Origin: DASPTR01 sp041481365 | GTDB lineage: Archaea; Thermoproteota; Bathyarchaeia; Bathyarchaeales; Bathycorpusculaceae | Direction: 5' to 3' | Assembly: GCA_041481365.1 (NCBI GenBank) | Contig: JBGPBS010000017.1 | Span: 1 to 24,457, forward strand | Length of the DNA stretch: 24,457 nucleotides | Shown: in pieces, positions 15,748-23,949 of the stretch | Layout: every line of letters begins with the position of its first letter | Position numbering within the stretch: position 1 is the stretch's first letter | The notes under the pieces: generated by a model | Database searches by the model: none | What the model saw: the letters and a program-made list of their open reading frames with translations, nothing else | Told to the model about the DNA's origin: nothing | Program-made: the position numbers and the translations under genes

Positions 15748-15794
15748 TCCGATCTTCCAATTAGATCGAAAAGCTGTTGGAGAGTAAACTCAGT

Positions 15795-16358
15795 TTGAAA
15801 AAGATCTTGGAAGTCAGATGGCATGGCAGAGGCGGGCAAGGAGCATGGACGGCAAGCGAGCTCTTGGCCAGAGCAGCCATCTCTGAGGGAAAATTCATCC
15901 AGTCTTTTCCAGAGTTCGGACCTGAAAGGATGGGTGCGCCAGTGACAGCTTTCACCAGGATCAGCGATGAACCCATTCGTCTGCACTGCGCAGTGTACAG
16001 TCCTGACGTCGTGGCCGTCTTGGATCCAACGTTGTTGAAGTCAGTCAGAGTTGCCGATGGTCTGAGCGAAGAAGGGGGAGACATCGTTGTCAACACGAAA
16101 GATGATCCGACAGAAGTCAGGAAGCAGCTTTCCTCTGGCACGGGCAAACTTTGGACCGTGCCGGCAACCGAGATCTCCATCAAGATCTTAGGCATGCCCA
16201 TAACGAACACAGCCATGTTGGGGGCCGTTGCACGCGTCACGGGAATAGTCAGCATGGATTCCGTTGAAAGAATGGTCAAGGGAAGGTTCAGACCGGACGT
16301 AGCGGAGAAGAACTTCGCAGTCGTCAAAGAGGCGTATGAAGAGGTAAAGTCTGAATGA
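15795..16358 (+). CDS. porG: Pyruvate:ferredoxin oxidoreductase, gamma subunit
   Basis: The 187-residue protein begins MKKILEVRWHGRGGQGAWTA, the signature start of the gamma domain of 2-oxoacid:ferredoxin oxidoreductases (GRGGQG at 11-16). It continues with FPEFGPERMGAPV and NTAMLGAVARVTG. The gamma subunit helps assemble the POR complex, which oxidises pyruvate to acetyl-CoA. The frame can start at TTG 15777. TTG 15795 is favoured by GGAGAG at 15779-15784, by the TATA position and by family length. It is the first gene of porGDAB and overlaps porD by 4 bp (ATGA). Confidence 0.92.
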   Translation: MKKILEVRWHGRGGQGAWTASELLARAAISEGKFIQSFPEFGPERMGAPVTAFTRISDEPIRLHCAVYSPDVVAVLDPTLLKSVRVADGLSEEGGDIVVNTKDDPTEVRKQLSSGTGKLWTVPATEISIKILGMPITNTAMLGAVARVTGIVSMDSVERMVKGRFRPDVAEKNFAVVKEAYEEVKSE

Positions 16359-16630
16359 GCACCAAAGACAAAAGCTGGAAAGAAATCTCGCCCGCAGGCG
16401 TATGCTGGAAATCCAGCAGGACTTATCTGACCGGTGATTGGAAAACGTATCATCCAGAAAGGGACTTGGAAAAATGCACAAAATGCGTGTTATGCACGCT
16501 TTTCTGTCCAGACGGAGCCATCCTCTGGAGGCCTGAAAAGGGCGACATCGAGTTTGACCTCAGCTTCTGCAAGGGTTGCGGGATATGCGCGAACGAGTGC
16601 CCCTCAAAGGCCATCGTGATGATGATTTAG
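16355..16630 (+). CDS. porD: Pyruvate:ferredoxin oxidoreductase, delta subunit (2x[4Fe-4S] ferredoxin)
   Basis: The 91-residue protein has two ferredoxin cysteine sets: C41-x2-C44-x2-C47-x3-C51 and C72-x2-C75-x2-C78-x3-C82. They would hold two [4Fe-4S] clusters that carry electrons from the TPP site to external ferredoxin. The N-terminal SPAGVCWKSSRTYLTGDWKT is typical of PorD and distinguishes it from free ferredoxins. ATG 16355 overlaps the porG stop, with GAGGT upstream. Confidence 0.93.
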   Translation: MSTKDKSWKEISPAGVCWKSSRTYLTGDWKTYHPERDLEKCTKCVLCTLFCPDGAILWRPEKGDIEFDLSFCKGCGICANECPSKAIVMMI

Positions 16631-16643
16631 CTGGAGTGCATGA

Positions 16644-17876
16644 ATGATGAAGAGTGTCAAGCAGGAAATAATGGGCCTAAATGGCGATGAAGCCGTCGCG
16701 TTTGCAGTCAAACAGGCCGACGTCGACGTGGTGGCTGCTTATCCTATCACGCCTCAGACGATAATCGTTGAGAAGTTCAGTGAGTACGTCTCCAACGGAG
16801 AAGTGAACACAGAATTTGTCTGCACAGAATCGGAACACAGCGCCATGACCGCTTGCCTCGCAGCAGCAGCCACAGGTGCAAGAACCTTCACGGCTTCAGC
16901 GTCCGCCGGTCTGGCCTTAATGCATGAAATGCTCTTCGTGACTTCAGGGTGCCGCGCGCCCGTAGTCATGGCAGTTGCGAATCGAGCCCTGTCGGCACCG
17001 CTGAACATTCACGGCGATCACTCGGATGCGATGGCGGAACGTGACAGCGGCTGGATACAGATTTACGCTGAGAACGCACAGGAAGTCTATGACTCGATAT
17101 TTCAAGCGTTCAGAATCGCTGAGCACTTGGACATTCAGCTGCCCGTCATGGTGGGGTTGGATGGTTTCACGTTGAGTCATACGTTGGAGAAGATTCAGGT
17201 CCTCGCCGACGATGATGTGAAAGGGTTTGTTGGCACGCGGGAACTACCGAACGTGGTCACACATGAAGGCAAGAACGTGCCATATAGGTTGGATGCCTCG
17301 AATCCTATGACGATGGGGCCGGTGGCTATGCCGAACTATTATTTCGAGTTCAAACGGCAACAGGAGCAAGCCATGAAAAACGCGTTAAGAGTGATCCACC
17401 AGGTTCAGGAAGAGTATGGAAAACTGACGGGCAGACACTACGGTGATGGACTCGTTGAAAAATACATGGTTGATGATGCTGAAATAGCCATAGTATGCTT
17501 AGGGTCGACCGCGGGAACCGTGAAAACCGTAGTCGACGAGCTTAGGCTCAAAAACGTCAAAGCCGGCCTGCTAAAGATACGCACTTTCAGGCCGTTTCCA
17601 GCAGAGGAAATAGCTGAGGCCTTGGCAAAAGTCAAGGCCATAGCCGTCATGGATAGGAGCCTGAGTTTCGGCGGAAACGGCGGAGCAGTATACCACGAGA
17701 CCCGGCATGCACTGTACGATTTGTCAACGCGTCCTCTAATGGTGAACTACATCCACGGCCTCGGCGGAAGGGACACGAGCCCAAGCCAGATAAGCAGGAT
17801 CTTCGAAGACCTGCAGGAGCTGGTTCAAACCGGAAGAGTCGATGAAAAAATGCGTTACGTCGGATTAAGGGAGTGA
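16644..17876 (+). CDS. porA: Pyruvate:ferredoxin oxidoreductase, alpha subunit
   Basis: The 410-residue protein has the PorA landmarks: GDEAVAFAVKQADVDVVAAY then PITPQT near the start, TESEHSAMTACLAAAATGAR, ANRALSAPLNIHGDHSDAM, and late GSTAGTVKTVVDELRL and RTFRPFP of the transketolase C-terminal-like domain. The sequence around the substrate loop points to pyruvate rather than 2-oxoglutarate or branched-chain acids, though this is a family judgement. ATG 16644 has GGAG 7 nt upstream. It lies between porD and porB with short gaps. Confidence 0.94.
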   Translation: MMKSVKQEIMGLNGDEAVAFAVKQADVDVVAAYPITPQTIIVEKFSEYVSNGEVNTEFVCTESEHSAMTACLAAAATGARTFTASASAGLALMHEMLFVTSGCRAPVVMAVANRALSAPLNIHGDHSDAMAERDSGWIQIYAENAQEVYDSIFQAFRIAEHLDIQLPVMVGLDGFTLSHTLEKIQVLADDDVKGFVGTRELPNVVTHEGKNVPYRLDASNPMTMGPVAMPNYYFEFKRQQEQAMKNALRVIHQVQEEYGKLTGRHYGDGLVEKYMVDDAEIAIVCLGSTAGTVKTVVDELRLKNVKAGLLKIRTFRPFPAEEIAEALAKVKAIAVMDRSLSFGGNGGAVYHETRHALYDLSTRPLMVNYIHGLGGRDTSPSQISRIFEDLQELVQTGRVDEKMRYVGLRE

Positions 17877-17881
17877 TAAGC

Positions 17882-18874
17882 ATGAGTGATTTTTCAGAGG
17901 GCAAGTTCACGGCGAAAGACGTTGCTGAAAAACCAGACTTGTTCATGTCGGGCCACAGGGCATGCGCAGGATGCGCGCCGGCAACAGTGCTAAGACTGAT
18001 CATGAAGGCGACGAGGGGGCCGACGATCGTGACGAACGCGACGGGCTGCATGGAAGTATCTTCAACGATCTACCCGTACACGTCATGGGCCGTCCCGTGG
18101 TTGCACACCGCATTCGAAACCGCTGGGGCAAACGCGGCTGGAATCGAAACAGCCCTGAAGATTTTGAGAAAAAAGGGCAGAATAAAAGATGAGCAGGTTG
18201 ACGTCATCGCCTTTGCCGGAGACGGCGGAACCTATGACATAGGGATTCAAGCATTATCCGGAGCAGTTGAGAGAGGCCACGATTTCCTGTATGTCCTGTA
18301 CGACAATGAGGCCTACATGAACACGGGCATCCAGAGGAGCGGGGGCACGCCTTACGGAGCATCCACCACCACGTCGCAAGCCGGCACCGCGGTTCCTGGA
18401 AAGCTTGAGGGAAAGAAGCCCATAGCAGACATCATGGTGGCTCATGACATGCCCTACGTTGCTACGGCTTCACCGTACTACTGGAAAGACCTGATCACTA
18501 AGGCCAGAAAGGGAATCGAAGTCAACGGACCAGCATTCCTGCACGTTTTTGCGCCTTGTCCCAGAGGCTGGAGGAGCGACCCGGCAAAGTCCATAGAGCT
18601 TTCGAAGCTGGCGGTCGAAACATGCGTGTTCCCCCTGTGGGAAGCAGTGAACGGCGAGTACCAGATGTCCACACCCAGCAAGCTGTATGCTTTGGCGCCA
18701 CAGAAGAAGAAACCTGTGAAGGAATACTTGGAAGTGCAGGGACGGTTCAGGCACCTTTTCACTCCAAGATACGAGAAAATGGTCAACGAAATCCAAGGCC
18801 TAACAGACGCAAAGTGGAAACGCTTAATCAAGAAGTGCGGAATGACCCAGCCAACACAAGCCGCCCCAACGTAA
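17882..18874 (+). CDS. porB: Pyruvate:ferredoxin oxidoreductase, beta subunit (TPP-binding)
   Basis: The 330-residue protein binds thiamine diphosphate and a [4Fe-4S] cluster. Cluster cysteines are C28 and C31 (GHRACAGCAP), C56 (NATGCMEV) and C226 (APCPRGW). The TPP motif runs from GDGGTYDIG at 113-121 to N142 in YDNEAYMNTG. ATG 17882 is preferred over GTG 17873 because AAGGGAG ends 8 nt before it. It is the last gene of porGDAB. Reduced ferredoxin from this complex would feed anaerobic energy metabolism or acetyl-CoA-based carbon flow. Confidence 0.94.
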   Translation: MSDFSEGKFTAKDVAEKPDLFMSGHRACAGCAPATVLRLIMKATRGPTIVTNATGCMEVSSTIYPYTSWAVPWLHTAFETAGANAAGIETALKILRKKGRIKDEQVDVIAFAGDGGTYDIGIQALSGAVERGHDFLYVLYDNEAYMNTGIQRSGGTPYGASTTTSQAGTAVPGKLEGKKPIADIMVAHDMPYVATASPYYWKDLITKARKGIEVNGPAFLHVFAPCPRGWRSDPAKSIELSKLAVETCVFPLWEAVNGEYQMSTPSKLYALAPQKKKPVKEYLEVQGRFRHLFTPRYEKMVNEIQGLTDAKWKRLIKKCGMTQPTQAAPT

Positions 18875-18883
18875 GTTCCCAAG

Positions 18884-18891
18884 CTTTATTT
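18884..18891 (+). promoter_or_regulatory. TATA-like element of the GNAT gene
   Basis: CTTTATTT just after porB, within AAGCTTTATTTCTTG. A start near 18913 would leave a leader of about 13 nt with GGAGG. The T-rich tract may also end por transcripts. Confidence 0.35.
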
Positions 18892-18925
18892 CTTGACCAT
18901 TCGAGTACCTTAAACCGGAGGCATA

Positions 18926-19693
18926 GTGTTGCAAGTCATAGCTCTGTACGACCGCTGGGAGAACACATTCTGGAATTATGTCAAAGAGGACGAGCTCAAC
19001 TATTACTTCTTCGCCTTCGATTGGAAGCTGCGTAGAGACCAGACCAAGATTCTCATGGCCATGGAAGACGAAAGAATCGAAGGTTTGATGCTGATTTACA
19101 GGGACTACGTTGTTCAACTGAGGGGAAATCGTGAGGCAGTGAGAATGCTGCTTGACCTTCTTGTTTTGCCGGAGGTTGAGCTGCAGGCGCCGCTGGATTG
19201 CGAAGACCTGGTTCTTGCGAAGTATGGCGAGCCAAAGGTCAGACAGGAAATGGTGCTGATGTCTCTGAGGAAGGGCGAGGAAAACCTTCAGGTCACAACC
19301 CCTCCAGTCAGGCTCAGCGTAGACGATTCAGAAGAGGTTCTTGAACTGATGAGAAAATCTGATCCTTCATGGTGGGGTGACATGCAGCTTGAGAACGTGC
19401 GCAGAGCTATGCAGGACGCGTTTTGGCTCGGGATAAAGCAGGATCAGAGGATCGTCTCTGTGGGCATGACTCGCCTCGTGGGCTTCGCGAGCAACATCGG
19501 AGTGGCCGCCACGCAGGAAGAGTATCGCAACAAGGGGTATGCCACCTCTATAGTCTCAGAGTTAGTCAAAGAAATCCTGAAGATCTCGTTGACCGCCATA
19601 ATCCATGTCATAAGCGACAACGGCCCTGCAATACGCGCGTATTCAAAGGTCGGGTTCAAACCCTACAGAACCTATCTTTCATTAAGAACTTAG
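18926..19693 (+). CDS. GNAT family N-acetyltransferase with N-terminal extra domain
   Basis: The 255-residue protein has a C-terminal GNAT fold (about 125-255). IGVAATQEEYRNKGYATSIV contains the acetyl-CoA loop R201-N-K-G204-Y-A206, and IHVISDNGPAIRAYSKVGF is the last conserved motif, followed by a final strand. The N-terminal 120 residues, with many aromatic and acidic positions, form a second, probably degenerate GNAT-like half, as in several archaeal two-domain acetyltransferases. The substrate is unknown. Start GTG 18926 or TTG 18929 follows GGAGG by 4 or 7 nt. It is convergent with herA, 24 bp between stops. Confidence 0.83.
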   Translation: MLQVIALYDRWENTFWNYVKEDELNYYFFAFDWKLRRDQTKILMAMEDERIEGLMLIYRDYVVQLRGNREAVRMLLDLLVLPEVELQAPLDCEDLVLAKYGEPKVRQEMVLMSLRKGEENLQVTTPPVRLSVDDSEEVLELMRKSDPSWWGDMQLENVRRAMQDAFWLGIKQDQRIVSVGMTRLVGFASNIGVAATQEEYRNKGYATSIVSELVKEILKISLTAIIHVISDNGPAIRAYSKVGFKPYRTYLSLRT

Positions 19694-19717
19694 AAGAAGG
19701 TTGGAGCAGAACATCGT

Positions 19718-21592
19718 TTAAGCGCTTTTCTTCAGGTATTTTTCTATTTCATTCTCTGCATTGTCTGCTTTTATGAATATAGGCACGTTTTCCATGCCTG
19801 TGGCTATGTAGCTTGAGAGGAGCCATTCGCCGGGTGCGAATTCCAATGTTTTTTCCAGTATGCCCTTGTCTATCATGAACGTTTCGCTGATCAGGTTGCG
19901 GTCGTATGGTCTGGGCAGTGTGCCCACGAAATAAGTGTGTATCTGCTGCAGGGCATTCGTGTTCAGGTAGGCGACGCGTTGCGTGGCTATGCAGACCCCT
20001 AGGCCGTATTTTCTTCCCTGTCTCAGCAGGGTCTCCACTTGGGCTGAGCATTTGCCCTCTATTCCGCCAGTGGCGTTCGGCATGAACTCTTGAGCCTCAT
20101 CGAAGACGAGCAGGATGTATGGTTTCACTGTGAATTTGCGTTTCCTGTGTATCAGCAGGTCCTGCGTTAGCTCAATTGCCAGGTCCTTTATCGTGTACGG
20201 GTCAGAGATCGAGATGCACACGAGGTTGGTTGTTTTGTCTTCCAACAGTTCCTGGATCTTCTCTACCGTGAGGCCGCCTGTTTCTCTTGTTTCCTCTTGG
20301 CCCTTCTTTATTATGTTCAGGATTGAGCTTCTGGTCGTTGCCCAAGCGTACAGCCCGCTTTTGTCGTGTACCTTGAACTGCTCCACCGTTTCAGTGGCTA
20401 CTCCGTCTACGTGGCGGACGAAGTCTTCGGTTACCTTCTGGTTCTCGCTATGGCCGCGTTCTTTCACGTATTCGAGGACGGCGTCATGAATCTGGTCTAT
20501 GGCGTTCAGGTAGTGCGGCTTGTCGACGTTGCCTCCTCTCTGGCCGTCCAGTTCGTCTAGGAATTGGCTGTAGGTCGGAACCTGCTGTCTGGGCTTCATG
20601 TAGTAAGCAAGCTTGTCTTGGTCCATTATGCACTGTAGTCCCCGTCTGGTTCTTTCGTCGGTCTCGTATTCTCTGGGTTTGACTACTGAATTGAAGAATT
20701 GCTGGAGTGAGTCGATTCGGCGTTCCAGAATTACTTTTGCCGAAATGTTGGGGTCGGCGAGCAGATCAAGCATTAGGAAGACGTACTCGCAGCTTATGTC
20801 GAAAACAACGATTTTCGTGTTGTTCGTGTGCAGCAATAACCTGCGAAGGACGTTTGACATCAGGTTGCTTTTTCCGCCTCCCGTGAACGCGAAGACTCCG
20901 AAGTGGTAGCGGACGAGTTTCTCGAAGTCAACGTAGATTGGAATCGATGTCTTGCTTGTCTCGAACATCTTGATCAGGCCCAATCTTGGGTCTGCTCTGG
21001 CATCTTCCACTGTTTTAGAGGTGTCCACTTTGAGTTGTTGTGCGGTTTTTTGGTTGTACATGTGGTTTATCATTTCGCTGTTCAGAATGTAGGTTGAGCT
21101 TCCCACGATTGGGTAGGAAAAGCCCTTGACAAACTCGAATTCACATTTCCTGTTGAGTATCAAGTCATGGTTTATCGGAATGGCGTCTATCTGGATCATC
21201 ATCGTGGACTTGTCATCCGTCTGCCAGTCATCCTCAGACTGCTCGATGATCTCGAACTGCATCGGGTAGTACCCATGATCTGAAAGGCCTCTCAGGCCGA
21301 AGTGTTCAGGCCAGACTCGGCTGACCTCCATAAGCGTATACCTTTCCGACGCCTGTTCTGCCTGCTTGAAGTTTCTGACTGCCAGCAGCATGCCTTCCTC
21401 TAGGAGCCCCATCAAGTTCTTCTGGTATTCGACTTTGACTCGGCACTGATAACGTGCGCTTGTCCCAGCTACCTTGCTTTCTTCTCCGCTCGCGAAGAAT
21501 CTAGGAATTACCGCGGCGAGTCTGCCGCCGAATTTGCCGTCAAAATCCGTGAAGCAGGTCTGGTTAATCTTGCTCTCGTCTTGTTGCTTCAA
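19718..21592 (-). CDS. herA: HerA-type DNA translocase/helicase ATPase
   Basis: The 624-residue protein has an N-terminal beta-rich region like the HAS-barrel (about 20-190) and a RecA-like FtsK/HerA core. The P-loop is AFTGGGKSN at 235-243, with Ala in the usual first Gly position. Walker B is ILLVFDEAQEFMP at 493-505. Sensor/arginine-finger regions are RQGRKYGLGVCIATQR (524-539) and a C-terminal segment with APGEWLLSSYIATG. Known HerA forms a hexamer that drives NurA along DNA. The start is TTG 21592, with GAGGAGGG 6 nt upstream, overlapping nurA by 29 bp. It is longer than the typical archaeal HerA of about 500-560 residues, with an insert near 340-400. Confidence 0.9.
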   Translation of the reverse strand: MKQQDESKINQTCFTDFDGKFGGRLAAVIPRFFASGEESKVAGTSARYQCRVKVEYQKNLMGLLEEGMLLAVRNFKQAEQASERYTLMEVSRVWPEHFGLRGLSDHGYYPMQFEIIEQSEDDWQTDDKSTMMIQIDAIPINHDLILNRKCEFEFVKGFSYPIVGSSTYILNSEMINHMYNQKTAQQLKVDTSKTVEDARADPRLGLIKMFETSKTSIPIYVDFEKLVRYHFGVFAFTGGGKSNLMSNVLRRLLLHTNNTKIVVFDISCEYVFLMLDLLADPNISAKVILERRIDSLQQFFNSVVKPREYETDERTRRGLQCIMDQDKLAYYMKPRQQVPTYSQFLDELDGQRGGNVDKPHYLNAIDQIHDAVLEYVKERGHSENQKVTEDFVRHVDGVATETVEQFKVHDKSGLYAWATTRSSILNIIKKGQEETRETGGLTVEKIQELLEDKTTNLVCISISDPYTIKDLAIELTQDLLIHRKRKFTVKPYILLVFDEAQEFMPNATGGIEGKCSAQVETLLRQGRKYGLGVCIATQRVAYLNTNALQQIHTYFVGTLPRPYDRNLISETFMIDKGILEKTLEFAPGEWLLSSYIATGMENVPIFIKADNAENEIEKYLKKSA

Positions 21593-23471
21593 ACGCTGCC
21601 CTCCTCTCTCTGAACGTGCTCATATAGAATACGAACTGTCTCAATTTATGATTATTCAATATCCAGCTTGCGGTCGTGTCCACGACGCATTTGAATTGGC
21701 TGTAGTTCCACTTCGCGATTTTGTCAGCTATGAAAAGTGGCTTGTTGTGGCCGAAGGCTTCTGGGATACTGGACGGGGCCATAGCGGTCAGCGCAGTCAT
21801 CGTGAGTGTCTGCAGCTTGTTTGGAATGTCTTTGTCCTTGAAAAGGATCACTTGCACGGGTTCTTTTGCGTTTCCAAACTCGTGGCAAAATTCCAGCAGG
21901 TTTTCAGGCTTGTAATCATATTCCGGATAGGCTAAGCGATCTATGAGCAGGACATTGCTTCGCAGTTTCGGGTCTGATCTAGCCTGGCTCAACTGCGTGT
22001 AAGTCTTCAAGAACGTTCTTTCAAGGCTGATCCTGTTTCTTATAGCTCCTGAAACGTAGTTTCTGCGTCGCTGTCGGTCTGGAATCATGGTTCTGAAGGC
22101 CGAGTCATACTCTATCAGCGCCCACGGAGGCCTGATTTTCTCCAGAGTCGAGATGCTTGCCGACTGGAGTATCATTCTGTCAGTGTTGGGCAGTTTTTCG
22201 AATTCCGCGTTTGAAACAGCAGACTTAAGCAGGCCTTCACTGTGCATTATCGGGATAAGCTGTCGCTTGAAGTCTCTTGCCGCCGTGTCCTTCGTTATGC
22301 CCACGAGTAGAATGTGCCTCTTCCAACATTCTTCCATAAGCATGTGCAGAGTGAAAAGTGTCAGAAAAGCTACATCTATGGTCGTAAGCCAGCGTTCTTC
22401 TCCATCCTTCAAGATCTTCATCACGCCGGACGTTTGGGCGTCTGAAGTTCCAGCGAAAAAGAAACGATCACCCAGACTTACAACGAGCTTTCTGATGCGC
22501 TCAAACATGCTTGCATACTTCGGGTTCAGCGCATAAGTTTCGTTTTCACAGGTTAAGACGCCTTCTTTGACCAGCCGTTTAAGATAACGCTCTGCTCGTT
22601 TGGTCCTCTTTTCGTCCTCTATCCCCAATTGCGCCAGAATCCTTTTTTCCGCTGATGCTCCGCTATGCCTGATAAGCTGAACAATGGCGTGGCTCAGGTA
22701 GTCGCCTCTCGGCGGCGGCAGGCCCAGCGCATGGTTGCAGACGCATTGCCTCGCGATCGTGAAGTCGTTCATGTCGAATGGTTCGTCATCGTCTATTCTG
22801 TAGCCGATCATGCTGCTTCTCGTTTTCCACAGGTCGCGTTTTGCCGTGTCGTAGATCAGGCTTGCACGTTCGATTGATAGGCTTCTGTCCAAGAGGATGA
22901 TGCGAAAGTCTTGGATCACGTCTGTGGCAAGCTTGTATGCAAGGTAGAATTCGGCGAAGGTCATTATCCAATTTGCGATCGTGGAATTGTCAATTATGGA
23001 CTGGTCATTCAACTGTTTGCCCAGACTGATTTCCTCAGGCTGCTCCGCCTCAAAGTACGTGTGGTCTATGTCGGGGATCTCGTTTATGTAAACTGGAACA
23101 ACGCTTGAAATGCCTGCACTCTGCCGAAGCATTCTTTCATCATATTTGACGGCAGGTTTGTCATTTTCTGAGAATGTGATCGTGCCGGTTGAAGCGTAGG
23201 CGCCGCCGAAGAAAATCATCATGTCGAACAGCGGCCGCGAATACATCGTGCCATCTATGCCCGCAAAACGAACATTTGAAGCGTTAAAGAATTCTTTTGC
23301 AGTCTCATACGCCTCTTTTGGGCTGAACTCCATCCTTATCAGGTTCTTGAGCAGGCTGTCGTAAAGGTTTTTGAGCGATGAAAAACGCTGCTCATAATCC
23401 GAAACTTGCGACGAGGCCCCGAGCCTGAGGGCATCGCTCGTACGTTTCATGGTGTCACTCAGTGAAGACAA
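21564..23471 (-). CDS. nurA: NurA-domain nuclease, unusually long with internal winged helix
   Basis: The 635-residue protein has NurA motifs spread over its length: AGIDGT with D73, ILLDRSL with D195, GITKD near 391-395, NTDRMIL with D431, LLIDRLAYPEY with D511, and GHNKPLFIADKIAKW near the end. Known NurA is a nuclease of about 340-450 residues that works with HerA. Here about 190 residues separate the second and third motifs. They include a winged-helix-like segment (about 273-320: AEKRILAQLGIEDEKRTKRA then YLKRLVKEGVL). TTG 23471 has AAGGAG 5 nt upstream. It is the first gene of a two-gene operon with overlapping herA. No mre11 or rad50 is adjacent. A role in repair or in defence is open. 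Confidence 0.82.
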   Translation of the reverse strand: MSSLSDTMKRTSDALRLGASSQVSDYEQRFSSLKNLYDSLLKNLIRMEFSPKEAYETAKEFFNASNVRFAGIDGTMYSRPLFDMMIFFGGAYASTGTITFSENDKPAVKYDERMLRQSAGISSVVPVYINEIPDIDHTYFEAEQPEEISLGKQLNDQSIIDNSTIANWIMTFAEFYLAYKLATDVIQDFRIILLDRSLSIERASLIYDTAKRDLWKTRSSMIGYRIDDDEPFDMNDFTIARQCVCNHALGLPPPRGDYLSHAIVQLIRHSGASAEKRILAQLGIEDEKRTKRAERYLKRLVKEGVLTCENETYALNPKYASMFERIRKLVVSLGDRFFFAGTSDAQTSGVMKILKDGEERWLTTIDVAFLTLFTLHMLMEECWKRHILLVGITKDTAARDFKRQLIPIMHSEGLLKSAVSNAEFEKLPNTDRMILQSASISTLEKIRPPWALIEYDSAFRTMIPDRQRRRNYVSGAIRNRISLERTFLKTYTQLSQARSDPKLRSNVLLIDRLAYPEYDYKPENLLEFCHEFGNAKEPVQVILFKDKDIPNKLQTLTMTALTAMAPSSIPEAFGHNKPLFIADKIAKWNYSQFKCVVDTTASWILNNHKLRQFVFYMSTFRERRAAFEATRREQD

Positions 23472-23730
23472 GTCTACTCCTTCTCACTAGTGTCAGATAG
23501 AGCCCTTTGAGAGTAAAAAGATTGTCAGTCCTTGCAGATTAGGCTGTTTTTGCAACTCGTGGTGTTCAGTCACATTTCTCAGTATCTGACGCAAAACGGC
23601 TCTTCCCGTCAGGCTTGATCAGAGCGTGAGACCAGATTAGGTACACAATCGTGCCTAATCTTGAAAAAGAGTTTAATAATCCAGAGCACGATTCTGTCGG
23701 GTTGAAGCCTTAAACGCAAGAGGAATATCG
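23472..23730. promoter_or_regulatory. Divergent intergenic region with three copies of AGATTAGG
   Basis: AGATTAGG occurs at 23536-23543 and 23634-23641, and its reverse complement CCTAATCT at 23654-23661. The last two form an inverted repeat with 11-bp arms, AGATTAGGTAC-ACAATC-GTGCCTAATCT (23634-23661, one wobble pair). On the nurA side a TATA-like CTTTTTACT is at 23510-23518 on the minus strand, so the single copy sits just upstream of that promoter. The palindrome sits just upstream of TTTAATAAT (23672-23680), the TATA box of the DedA-like stub. Confidence 0.5.
23672..23680 (+). promoter_or_regulatory. TATA box of the DedA-like stub
   Basis: GTTTAATAATCC lies 11 bp after the AGATTAGG palindrome. 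A start near 23702 leaves a leader of about 29 nt with AGAGG 7 nt before TTG 23731. Confidence 0.45.
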
Positions 23731-23838
23731 TTGCAGTTCCAAGACATCATTACTTGGATGCGACATCTTTGCATGCAGTACGGATATTTCGGAATATTCG
23801 TTGCAAGCCTAGCGGGGCGCGCGCGTGCATACGTATAG
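23731..23838 (+). pseudogene. Truncated DedA/VTT-family membrane protein (N-terminal stub)
   Basis: A 35-residue frame starts at TTG 23731 with AGAGG 7 nt upstream and a TATA box at 23672-23680, and ends at TAG 23836. It reads FQDIITWMRHLCMQYGYFGI then FVASLAG. The pattern of an amphipathic helix, QYGY.GIF.ASL.G, is how many archaeal DedA/SNARE-associated-like proteins begin. The family then continues for over 150 residues that are missing here. The sequence after the stop (to about 23949) shows no clear continuation in any frame. Its control signals look intact although the product is cut short. Confidence 0.5.
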
Positions 23839-23949
23839 AGTGTATCGATAAGGCGCCGCTGCTAGATAGTGGCATCGTTCCTTCTTATTCGTTCCAGATC
23901 CCTTCACCTACGATCCCGTCAGAATTGGTTGTGTGTCAAAGGGGATTTC

